This document shows positions 1 to 5,342 of a stretch of DNA of 6,789 nucleotides, in pieces. Position numbers and translations under genes: made by a program. The stretch's first letter is position 1; the number at the start of each line of letters is the position of its first letter. The stretch comes from Deltaproteobacteria bacterium. GTDB lineage: Bacteria; Myxococcota; Polyangia; Polyangiales; B10-G4. Location of the stretch: NCBI GenBank assembly GCA_019312705.1, contig JAFDCW010000239.1:1-6789 (forward strand). Direction: 5' to 3'. The notes below the pieces were generated by a model. The model was not told the DNA's origin. It saw only the letters and a program-made list of their open reading frames with translations, and ran no database searches.

Positions 1-63
1 CATGACGGGATGGACCGGAGCAAGAACAGGACCATCACCAGGCTGTCACCTGGAGGGCGTTTC

Positions 64-78
64 CGTAGACGATCTACG
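64..78. repeat. Short palindrome upstream of the SDR gene
   Basis: Perfect inverted repeat CGTAGA-CGA-TCTACG: 6-bp arms with a 3-nt spacer, about 125 bp before the SDR start. It is in non-coding DNA and could be an operator half-site pair, but arms this short also occur by chance. No promoter boxes are recognisable next to it. Confidence 0.3.
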
Positions 79-130
79 TTCGAGGGGTGGCTCGGCGGGT
101 GGCCAGAGACGGCTCTCGGTTCCACCAGGC

Positions 131-180
131 GCCGCCCCCGGGCCTCGACGATGTCGCCGCCCCCCGGCCTCGACGATGTC
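131..180. repeat. Imperfect 25-bp tandem duplication
   Basis: Two head-to-tail 25-bp copies (131-155 and 156-180) differ at one base, the tenth (G in the first copy, C in the second). Each ends in CCTCGACGATGTC. The block ends 23 bp before the SDR start codon, so it lies in the presumed promoter or leader. The near identity suggests a recent duplication or conserved repeated protein-binding sites. Confidence 0.75.
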
Positions 181-189
181 CCGACATCG
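174..189. promoter_or_regulatory. Candidate operator palindrome before the SDR start
   Basis: CGATGTC-CC-GACATCG is a perfect inverted repeat with 7-bp arms and a 2-nt spacer. Its left arm is the end of the second 25-bp tandem copy, and the same heptamer ends the first copy (149-155). Three copies of one heptamer, two of them facing, ending 14 bp before the start codon, look like a repressor or activator site. No cognate regulator can be named. Confidence 0.4.
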
Positions 190-203
190 CGTACCCTGGC
201 GCC

Positions 204-974
204 ATGCGCCTCGACGACAAACGGGTCCTCATCACCGGTGGCAGCTCCGGCCTCGGCCGCGCCATCGCCATGCGTTTTGCCCGAGACGGAGCGACCGTCG
301 CGGTCACCGGCCGCCGAGAGGATCGCCTCGCCTCCCTCGCAGACATGGTGAGCACGACCGGCGGGCTCTGCGTGCCGATCCCCTGCGACCACACCGATCC
401 CGCGGCCAACGAGGCCGCCGTGGCTCGGGCCGAGGCCGAGCTCGGGGGCCTCGACGTCCTGGTAAACAACGCGGGAGTCATCGGCTACGACGGAGTCCTC
501 AAACCGGACCGGGATACCTGGCGCCAGATGATGGACGTCAATGTCGAGGCGGTCTACGACCTGAGCTGCCGCGCCATCCCCCACCTGCTCGAGGGACGTA
601 ACGCCTCGATCGTGAACATCTCTTCGGTCGCCGGCCTACGGCCCTACCCGGGCCTCATGGGGTACTGCGTCAGCAAGGCCGCGGTCGACATGATGACCAA
701 GGTGATGGCCCTCGAGCTCGCCGAACGGGGCGTCCGGGTCAACGCCATCAACCCCGGCGTGGTGGTCACGGAACTGCACAAGCAGAGCGGCATGGACGAG
801 ACCGCCTACTCGGCGTTCCTCGAGCACTCGAAGGGCACCCATCCCCTCGGACGGGTGGGCGCTGCCGACGAAGTCGCCGCCCTGGCGGCCTTCCTGGTCA
901 GCGACGAGGCGGCGTTCATTACCGGCGGATTGCACAGCATCGACGGCGGCCGGGCGCTCTCCTCGTCGCGGTGA
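204..974 (+). CDS. SDR family NAD(P)-dependent oxidoreductase
   Basis: A complete 256-aa classical short-chain dehydrogenase/reductase, the usual length for the family. The Rossmann glycine motif TGGSSGLG is at residues 11-18 and NNAG at 88-91. The catalytic tetrad is Asn113, Ser141, Tyr154 and Lys158 (YCVSK, with Ser 13 residues before Tyr as expected). The motif NPGVVVT (183-189) follows the active site, and the C-terminal ITGGLHSIDGG is typical of the family. Arginines 37-38 after strand beta-2 (TGRRED) suggest NADP(H) over NAD(H); this is inference. The ATG at 204 was chosen because the fold begins at once (MRLDDKRVLITGG); the frame is open upstream to 87, but that stretch includes the tandem repeat and reads as low-complexity. 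No good Shine-Dalgarno is visible. The enzyme is cytosolic. The substrate cannot be told from sequence, and the lipoprotein genes downstream do not point to a pathway. Confidence 0.95.
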   Translation: MRLDDKRVLITGGSSGLGRAIAMRFARDGATVAVTGRREDRLASLADMVSTTGGLCVPIPCDHTDPAANEAAVARAEAELGGLDVLVNNAGVIGYDGVLKPDRDTWRQMMDVNVEAVYDLSCRAIPHLLEGRNASIVNISSVAGLRPYPGLMGYCVSKAAVDMMTKVMALELAERGVRVNAINPGVVVTELHKQSGMDETAYSAFLEHSKGTHPLGRVGAADEVAALAAFLVSDEAAFITGGLHSIDGGRALSSSR

Positions 975-978
975 ACGG

Positions 979-994
979 CCCGGCCCTCGCCGGG
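979..994. other. GC hairpin just after the SDR stop
   Basis: CCCGGC-CCTC-GCCGGG forms a perfect 6-bp stem with a 4-nt loop, starting 5 nt after the SDR stop codon. No T-run follows, so it is not a standard intrinsic terminator. It may stabilise the mRNA 3' end or weakly separate the SDR gene from the lipoprotein pair. Confidence 0.3.
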
Positions 995-1045
995 AACGCA
1001 TGGCAAGGGTGGCGCGAGATCCCCAGGCGGGGCAGAATTGACGCC

Positions 1046-1639
1046 GTGGGCAAACCCGTCATCCGTATCGCTGGCCTTCTCGCCGCGGCGCTCCTCCTAG
1101 GGGGGACCTCGGCGGGGTGCTACTCCAGCCACGCCTCGGATGGAGGAGTCCCGCCGCCCCCGGGGGACAGCAGCACGCCGACCGTCGACTCGGGGCCCGA
1201 TGTCGGACGGCCGCCGCCGCCGCCGCCGGGTCCTCCGCCGGGTCCTCCACCCCCTCCGCCGCCCCCTGCACCGGAGGAGCTCATCGAAGAAGCCTGCAGC
1301 CTGATCTGCGAGAGCGTATCGGCCTGTGCCGGCGTCCCTCCGGGCCCGGAGTGCATCGACGGGTGCTTCGGGGCGACCGAGCCCTTCCCCCACGAAGAAT
1401 GCAATTTCGTGTGGTTCGACTTCGCGGTCTGCGTGAGCGCTGCCCCTTGCGACATTTTTGAAGACGAGGACGCATTCCTCGATTTCTGTGCGGGGCCCGT
1501 GGAGTTCCTCGTGAACGAGTGCGGCCTGACTCTGGATGAGGGCGGCATGACCGGCGGAGGAAGCATGGGCGGAGGCGGAAGCATGGGCGGAGGCGGAAGC
1601 ATGGGCTCCGGGTCTTCCGGCGACCCCGACGAAGGCTGA
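1046..1639 (+). CDS. Putative Cys-rich lipoprotein with Pro-rich linker
   Basis: I do not recognise a named family. Starting at the GTG at 1046 gives 197 aa with a lipoprotein signal peptide: basic start (GKPVIR), hydrophobic stretch and lipobox-like TSAGC with Cys25 as lipid anchor (Ser at -3 is acceptable but not ideal). The longer frame from 971 would put about 25 hydrophilic residues before the signal. A Pro/Gly linker (about 36-76) with runs of 4, 6, 3 and 8 prolines leads to a Cys-rich domain (84-159) holding ten cysteines. The first part has a CX3C-X14-CX3C arrangement with one further Cys between. The tail (about 170-187) is a Gly-Gly-Gly-Ser-Met repeat. The layout suggests a disulfide-bonded domain held away from the membrane by a stiff linker, as in many myxobacterial surface proteins (inference). 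The stop overlaps the start of the next lipoprotein by one base. The SD is weak (AGGCGGGG, 13 nt upstream), so the start is uncertain. Confidence 0.8.
   Translation: MGKPVIRIAGLLAAALLLGGTSAGCYSSHASDGGVPPPPGDSSTPTVDSGPDVGRPPPPPPGPPPGPPPPPPPPAPEELIEEACSLICESVSACAGVPPGPECIDGCFGATEPFPHEECNFVWFDFAVCVSAAPCDIFEDEDAFLDFCAGPVEFLVNECGLTLDEGGMTGGGSMGGGGSMGGGGSMGSGSSGDPDEG
1553..1603 (+). repeat. 18-bp in-frame Gly/Ser/Met tandem repeat
   Basis: Two identical 18-bp copies (1568-1585 and 1586-1603), GGCGGAGGCGGAAGCATG, follow a 15-bp copy (1553-1567) lacking three bases. Each full unit encodes GGGGSM in the lipoprotein tail. Such repeats can change copy number by slippage without breaking the frame. Confidence 0.85.
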
Positions 1640-2058
1640 TGGCGGGGGCCCGGATCATCCTCGCGCTGGGCCTGTGTCTCGTCGCTGCGTGCAGCGGCGA
1701 CGACGCCTCGCCAGCCGACAGCGCCGCGGACGCCGCCGGTGACTCCGCCGCCTCGAGCTGTCGCCCGGAGCGGGTGACCCCAATCTTCATCGCGGGGGGC
1801 GAATTTGCCGTCGGCGTGCTCTGCGACGACCTCTTCGTTTGCGCGGTGGACTCTGCCGACGCCGCGGCCATCATGGCGGCGGCACCGGAATTCGAGTGCG
1901 CCGAAGAACCAGGGGCCGGCGGCCGCTGCACCGCCTACACCTGCACCTACCGCGACCCAGGCGGCCCGAGCACCGTCGATCCGGCCGAGTACGAGGCCAT
2001 CTGCGCCGTGACTCTGCTCGAACCCGCGCGGCCGATGTACTGCGCCGTATACGGCTGA
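1639..2058 (+). CDS. Putative Cys-rich lipoprotein, coupled to upstream gene
   Basis: A 139-aa protein of no family I recognise. The N-terminus is a clear lipoprotein signal: ARIILALGLCLVAAC, with lipobox VAAC and Cys18 as the lipidated residue, followed by SGDD. Residues 19-40 are an Ala/Asp/Ser-rich linker. The remaining domain (41-139) holds eight cysteines (41, 62, 68, 87, 97, 102, 122, 135), enough for four disulfides, and ends in YCAVYG. The ATG overlaps the previous TGA (TGATG), so translation is probably coupled and the two proteins likely work at the same site or together. The Asp after the anchor is at +3, not +2, so the E. coli inner-membrane retention rule does not apply directly; an outer-membrane location is likely but not shown. 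The gene converges with the regulator gene, 32 bp away, with no clear terminator between them. Confidence 0.82.
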   Translation: MAGARIILALGLCLVAACSGDDASPADSAADAAGDSAASSCRPERVTPIFIAGGEFAVGVLCDDLFVCAVDSADAAAIMAAAPEFECAEEPGAGGRCTAYTCTYRDPGGPSTVDPAEYEAICAVTLLEPARPMYCAVYG

Positions 2059-2090
2059 TCACGACAGAGCAGGGTCCAGCGCTGCGTCGG

Positions 2091-3896
2091 CTACGACTCG
2101 ATGGCGCTGAGCCACGACCCCAGCGCCTCATTGTCGACTTCGTTCGCGACGGCCCGGGCCTGAATGAGGGCGATCGCGTTCCCGGCCTTGCCTTGGTAGG
2201 CGAGGGCCCGGGCGAGGTGTTCGTATTGCTCCGTGCGCGCCGAAAGCTCGGCCAAGCGTCCAGCGGCCACCGTGGCCTCCTGCATTCGCTCTTCGTGAAT
2301 CATCAACTCGCAGCGCCCATCCAATACATAAGCCCGCATCCAGGCGTATCCGTTGACCCCCCGGCCACAGCGCGTCTCGGCCTCGTCGATCCAGCGCTGG
2401 GCCCCATCGGAGTCGCCGGCGCGGGAGGCGACCAATGCCATCACCCGAGCCGACATTCCCTCCCAGCAGGGGTCTCCGACCTGACAGGCGAGGGCGAAGG
2501 TGCCCTCGAGGGACTCCGCGATTTCGGACCCTGGCGTCCGGCCTTCCCGCATCTGGACTTCGGCCATGAGGGCCTGAGGAAACGGAGCAAATGCTGTCCA
2601 GCGCTCTCTCTGTACGAGCTCGAGGCTGCGTTCCAGGTACTGCGTGGCTAGGCCGTGCTCGTACCGCATGGCGTGTACACGCGCGAGGATGGACAACGAC
2701 CACGCGGCCTGCCGATGCTTGTCGCAGAGGATCGCGCGGTCGACGGATTCGTGAAGCGTTTCCTCCGCGGCCGAATAGCGGCCGTGGTCGGACAGGCTCA
2801 TGCCGCGCACACCGAGAATCGCGCTCATCGTGGAATCGTCGCCGACGGCTAGGTCCGCAGCCTCGTCGAGGAGACGGAGCGCTTGGCGGCGCCGACCGGC
2901 TTGCACGTCGATGTAGGCGAGCTCGCGGAGGGCGTCCGCCGCCAGTGCTTTCTGACCGCTCCGGCGCGCCATGACAACGGCCTCGTACAGCAAGGTTGCG
3001 CCCTCCTCGTGACGGCCTCGGATGCCGTGCACCAAGGCACCGCCGAGGCCGGTGGCGCAGCGTGCACCGAGAGCCGAATCTGCGACCTGCTTGGCCCCGG
3101 CGAGGGCGCGCCGCAATGTCGCGATACCCGCGTCTGCGGCCCCGGCGTCGACCGCAGACCGCCCCGCCTCGAGCAGCGATTCGATTGCGGACCTGCTGGG
3201 AGCCGGCGACGAGCCCGGCAGTTGGGGAGACGCGCCGGCCGCCGAGCGCAGCGCAATGGACGGCTCGGTGCCGAGCTCTTTTTCGAAGAGCTCCTTGCAG
3301 CGTTCGACCTGAGCCCGAGCGCTTCGCCGGTCACCGGTCATCGCCAGACAGCGGACCAGTAGCTCTTGCAGCGGCTCGTCCAAGGGGTTGAGACGCACGG
3401 CCCGGCCGGCGAGCACCAGCGCACCCTGCCAGTCGCCAGTGGCGGCGCGCCGATGGGCGGCGTCGTGAAGGGTATTTTCGAGACGCGCGCGGAGTCCGTG
3501 GCGTTCGGTCACCAACCACACGGAGAACTCGGGGCAGCCCTCGGGCTCCATGCCTGCGAGGAGCTCGCCGTCGAGGTCGGCGTGGGGCGCGTCCCCGGAG
3601 TCGATGCAGAGCACATCGATCTCCAACTGCGGGTCGGCCACGAGCGTGAGCGGGTCGCCCTTGAGCAGGTCGGAGCGTCCCAGGCTCCGCCGCAGATCGG
3701 CTAACGACCACCGAAGCGCGCGGGCCGGGTCGGCCGCCTCGCTGAAGAGCATTCGCGAAAGCTCGGTCCGCGCCAGGGGCCGGGATGAGAGCGCGAGTCG
3801 GGCCAGCAGCGCCCAGGACTTTCGCCCCCGGGGTTGGGATTCCTCAGCGTTGTGGGCGATATGCGGCGCGCCGAGCAGCCGGACCCGGACCATCAT
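2091..3896 (-). CDS. BTAD/SARP-like transcriptional regulator with helical repeats
   Basis: A 601-aa cytosolic DNA-binding regulator. Residues 1-95 form an OmpR/PhoB-like winged helix as in SARP proteins: VRLLGAP at the start, RGRKSWALLARLAL (23-36), then RTELSRMLF and ALRWSLADLRRSLG (60-73), where the recognition helix is expected. Residues about 95-215 are the bacterial transcriptional activation domain (BTAD), with the typical segments LDGELLAGM, RAATGDWQGAL and ELFEKELGTEPS. A Pro/Ser-rich linker (about 221-236) leads to TPR-like helical repeats to the end, for example AGRRRQALRLLDEAADLA (333-350). There is no P-loop, so this is not the large NB-ARC type. Two ATGs stand in tandem; GGGGGGGAG lies directly upstream, so the second ATG (3893) has slightly better spacing. 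The frame continues upstream to 4451, but that part is antisense to mddA. The gene is divergent from mddA, which may be its target (inference). Confidence 0.88.
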   Translation of the reverse strand: MMVRVRLLGAPHIAHNAEESQPRGRKSWALLARLALSSRPLARTELSRMLFSEAADPARALRWSLADLRRSLGRSDLLKGDPLTLVADPQLEIDVLCIDSGDAPHADLDGELLAGMEPEGCPEFSVWLVTERHGLRARLENTLHDAAHRRAATGDWQGALVLAGRAVRLNPLDEPLQELLVRCLAMTGDRRSARAQVERCKELFEKELGTEPSIALRSAAGASPQLPGSSPAPSRSAIESLLEAGRSAVDAGAADAGIATLRRALAGAKQVADSALGARCATGLGGALVHGIRGRHEEGATLLYEAVVMARRSGQKALAADALRELAYIDVQAGRRRQALRLLDEAADLAVGDDSTMSAILGVRGMSLSDHGRYSAAEETLHESVDRAILCDKHRQAAWSLSILARVHAMRYEHGLATQYLERSLELVQRERWTAFAPFPQALMAEVQMREGRTPGSEIAESLEGTFALACQVGDPCWEGMSARVMALVASRAGDSDGAQRWIDEAETRCGRGVNGYAWMRAYVLDGRCELMIHEERMQEATVAAGRLAELSARTEQYEHLARALAYQGKAGNAIALIQARAVANEVDNEALGSWLSAIES

Positions 3897-3907
3897 GCTC
3901 CCCCCCG
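3897..3907 (-). promoter_or_regulatory. Shine-Dalgarno of the BTAD regulator
   Basis: On the minus strand, CGGGGGGGAGC sits directly before two tandem ATG codons. GGGAG is 1 nt from the first ATG and 4 nt from the second; the G-run core allows 4 or 7 nt. It fixes the regulator start here instead of at codons upstream inside mddA. Confidence 0.6.
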
Positions 3908-3938
3908 CTCCGGATCGACCACGCGCATCTTTTTCGTC

Positions 3939-3951
3939 CCGTGGCCCACGG
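3939..3951. promoter_or_regulatory. Inverted repeat CCGTGG-C-CCACGG
   Basis: A perfect 13-bp inverted repeat with 6-bp arms and a 1-nt centre, in the divergent intergenic region, 43 bp upstream of the regulator start. It is a candidate binding site for an operator near the regulator's own promoter. Whether the BTAD protein binds it is unknown. Confidence 0.35.
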
Positions 3952-4002
3952 CGAGCCCCGAGGACTCTACCTCGTCCGGCTGCCGAGCGACTCAACCGGC
4001 GA

Positions 4003-4018
4003 GGAATTGCCGAATTCC
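4003..4018. promoter_or_regulatory. Inverted repeat GGAATT-N4-AATTCC
   Basis: GGAATT-GCCG-AATTCC is a perfect 6-bp-armed inverted repeat near the middle of the divergent region. Its AT-rich arms stand out against the GC-rich surroundings, as promoter or operator DNA often does. It lies about 107 bp before the mddA ATG and 107 bp before the regulator ATG. Confidence 0.4.
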
Positions 4019-4020
4019 GC

Positions 4021-4031
4021 CGCGATTCGCG
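4021..4031. promoter_or_regulatory. Inverted repeat CGCGA-T-TCGCG
   Basis: CGCGA-T-TCGCG is a perfect 11-bp inverted repeat, only 2 bp from the GGAATT palindrome. The two together make a compact cluster in the space shared by the regulator and mddA. By itself it is short and GC-rich enough to arise by chance. Confidence 0.3.
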
Positions 4032-4082
4032 TTTCAGACGCTGACTCACACGCTCCGTCACACGGGGCCGGGCCATGACTGT

Positions 4083-4120
4083 ACCCACCACGGGGCCTAA
4101 CGCCCCGCACAAAGGGGGGT
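4083..4120 (+). promoter_or_regulatory. mddA leader hairpin with possible SD masking
   Basis: CGGGGC-CTAAC-GCCCCG (4091-4107) is a perfect 6-bp stem with a 5-nt loop, followed by CACAAAGGGGGGT, which carries the Shine-Dalgarno. Upstream, ACCCACC (4083-4089) can pair with GGGGGGU (4114-4120) with one A-G mismatch, enclosing the hairpin and burying the SD. This would give a stacked structure that could limit translation. It may respond to temperature, a ligand or a protein, or simply be structured GC-rich DNA. I could not match it to a known riboswitch class. Confidence 0.4.
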
Positions 4121-4124
4121 GTTC

Positions 4125-4880
4125 ATGTTCGGATTCATCTACAGCTTGGTGGCCTACGTGGCCTTCTTGGTCGCTTTTGCCGGCCTCGTATTTTTCACCG
4201 ACGGGGTCCTCTTGCCCAAGACCGTCGACACGGGCGTGGCCGGTCAGTTCGGCGTCGCCCTCGCCATCAACATCGGCCTGATTCTCGCTTGGGGAGTGCA
4301 GCACTCGGTGATGGCTCGCCAGAGCTTCAAGGATCGCCTGACGCGCATCCTGCCCGAGCACCTCGAGCGCTCGACCTACGTGCTCGCCTCGTCGCTGACC
4401 CTCGCCGGGCTGATGCTGCTTTGGCAACCGATGGAGGGCGTGCTCTGGCACGTCGAGTCACAGCCCCTCGTGATCACCCTCTGGGTGGTCAACGGACTCG
4501 CCTGGGCCGGGGTGCCATTGGTCTCGTTCATGATCGACCACTTCGACCTCTTCGGTCTCAAGCAGGCCTTTACGCAGTGGCGTAGGCGCAGCTTCGAGCG
4601 AACGGGGTTCGTGATGCCGTGGCTCTATCGCTACGTTCGTCACCCCATGATGACTGCCATCCTCCTGGCGCTTTGGGTCACCCCGCACATGACCGTGAGT
4701 CACCTGGTGCTGGCGCTAGGCATGAGCGTCTACATCTATGTCGGTGTCTACTTCGAGGAGCGCAGCCTCGCCCGCGAGCTCGGGCAGGCCTACGTGGACT
4801 ACCGGGCGAAGACCCCGAAGTTCTTGCCGGGTTTGCCGGGCGCGGGCGCCGGCCCCGAGGAGCACGTCGCGACCACGTGA
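4125..4880 (+). CDS. mddA: Methanethiol S-methyltransferase MddA
   Basis: A 251-aa integral membrane methyltransferase of the NnrU/isoprenylcysteine methyltransferase-like family. It closely matches what I recall of MddA, which methylates methanethiol with S-adenosylmethionine to give dimethyl sulfide. Hydrophobic segments lie at about 5-25, 42-60, 84-100, 115-137, 175-190 and 192-209. MddA-like signatures in order are LLPKTVDTG (29-37), QHSVMAR (59-65), ERSTYVL (81-87), IDHFDLFGL (137-145), the methyltransferase core YRYVRHPM (168-175) and EERSLARELGQAYVDYR (211-227). The RHP and EER segments are the expected cofactor-binding region. A short Gly/Pro-rich tail follows. The ATG at 4125 was chosen because AAAGGGGGG ends 5 nt before it; an in-frame GTG at 4119 overlaps this SD and is less likely. 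It is divergent from the BTAD regulator and convergent with an oxidase operon. Methanethiol inhibits cytochrome oxidase, so detoxification is a plausible role. Confidence 0.88.
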   Translation: MFGFIYSLVAYVAFLVAFAGLVFFTDGVLLPKTVDTGVAGQFGVALAINIGLILAWGVQHSVMARQSFKDRLTRILPEHLERSTYVLASSLTLAGLMLLWQPMEGVLWHVESQPLVITLWVVNGLAWAGVPLVSFMIDHFDLFGLKQAFTQWRRRSFERTGFVMPWLYRYVRHPMMTAILLALWVTPHMTVSHLVLALGMSVYIYVGVYFEERSLARELGQAYVDYRAKTPKFLPGLPGAGAGPEEHVATT

Positions 4881-4913
4881 CCGGCTCCCGAGGTCGCGCT
4901 CAGGCCCACCCCG

Positions 4914-5018
4914 TCAGCGGCGCTCGAAGGTGAACATCAAGCCGCCGGAGCGCACGTCGAGGGTCGTGCCTCTGACGCTGTAGGTATTGTTGAAGGTGGT
5001 GAGCGAGAGAGTTCGCAT
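4914..5018 (-). other. Possible 34-codon ORF or beta-barrel C-terminal remnant
   Basis: The region between mddA and the CPTC gene (4881-5066) holds a small minus-strand ORF of 34 codons, ending in TGA at 4914-4916. Its translation ends RSGGLMFTFERR, with alternating hydrophobic residues as in the last strand of an outer-membrane beta-barrel. It is in the same frame as the CPTC gene, with no stop between that gene's TGA and the ATG at 5018. No SD precedes it. It may be a remnant, a short unrecognised gene, or chance. It is reported because nothing else fills this stretch. Confidence 0.25.
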
Positions 5019-5020
5019 GA

Positions 5021-5053
5021 GGCACGCGATACTCCGAGCGCGGCGCGCGTGCC
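5021..5053. terminator. Long-loop hairpin downstream of the oxidase operon
   Basis: GGCACGCG (5021-5028) and CGCGTGCC (5046-5053) are perfect 8-bp inverted arms with a 17-nt loop, 13 bp beyond the CPTC stop codon. There is no T-run on either strand, so it is not a canonical intrinsic terminator. Its position between converging genes still suggests an end-of-operon structure. Confidence 0.35.
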
Positions 5054-5066
5054 AGCCGCTATCGAA

Positions 5067-5342
5067 TCAGGCCGGCCCGTCTGCCTGGTCCGCCTCGGCT
5101 TGGGCCTCCGCCGCTTCGAGGGCGGCGTGGCGGCCGAAGAGCCAGTAGACGACCCCGCCGACGAAGGCGAGGGGCAGCACCGTCATGATGACGAAGGTGG
5201 TGATATAGGCGACCCGGTTGGCGTCGTTGGCGCTGAAGCAGGTCGGGCACGCGTGGGCTACGTCGGGGGCGAAGGTCACGACGAGGGCCGCGGCCAATGG
5301 CAGCGCGGGGGCCGCGAGGCCAACTATGAAGCGAGCAGTCAC
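5067..5342 (-). CDS. Small exported CPTC membrane protein, oxidase-linked
   Basis: A 91-aa protein coded directly after cytochrome oxidase subunit III. The N-terminal hydrophobic stretch (about 5-25) ends in PDVAHA, an AxA-like signal peptidase site, followed at once by CPTCF (32-36). Next come SANDANRVAYITT and a membrane helix (about 47-69, VIMTVLPLAFVGGVVYWLF), then an Ala/Glu-rich soluble tail. If the signal is cleaved, the CPTC pair lies near the mature N-terminus on the periplasmic side, held by one helix. A Cys pair of this kind can bind copper or do thiol exchange, so a role in assembling the oxidase copper centre is a fair guess, but no function is established here. I recall similar short CxxC proteins beside oxidase genes in other bacteria, without a firm family name. 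The GTG start lies inside the subunit III stop (GTGA, 4-nt overlap) and lacks its own SD, so translation is probably coupled. Confidence 0.85.
   Translation of the reverse strand: MTARFIVGLAAPALPLAAALVVTFAPDVAHACPTCFSANDANRVAYITTFVIMTVLPLAFVGGVVYWLFGRHAALEAAEAQAEADQADGPA

Noticed and set aside
2..4. ATG on the minus strand for a gene leaving the left edge
   Set aside because: Only the start codon would be in the window, and no SD precedes it; nothing further can be supported.
131..189. CRISPR-like reading of the tandem repeat
   Set aside because: The two copies are directly adjacent with no spacer and there are only two; no cas gene is present.
2..601. + strand ORF of 199 codons at the left edge
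   Set aside because: It lies in another frame of the SDR gene and is Arg/Pro/His-rich, typical of GC-rich shadow frames.
1839..2651. Long + strand ORF of 270 codons
   Set aside because: It overlaps the second lipoprotein in another frame and is antisense to the BTAD regulator; its composition is Arg/Pro-rich shadow sequence without motifs.
3273..3293. Perfect 8-bp inverted repeat GAGCTCTT-TTTCG-AAGAGCTC
   Set aside because: It is inside the BTAD coding region and comes from the repeated residues KEL in KELFEKEL, with GAGCTC being its own reverse complement; no regulatory role is needed.
4119..4124. GTG at 4119 as the mddA start
   Set aside because: It falls inside the G-run that serves as SD for the ATG at 4125, and it would have no SD of its own.
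3897..4451. N-terminal extension of the BTAD regulator (185 more residues in frame)
   Set aside because: It runs antisense through mddA and the intergenic region and has no domain; a strong G-rich SD sits before the ATG at 3896, where the winged helix begins.
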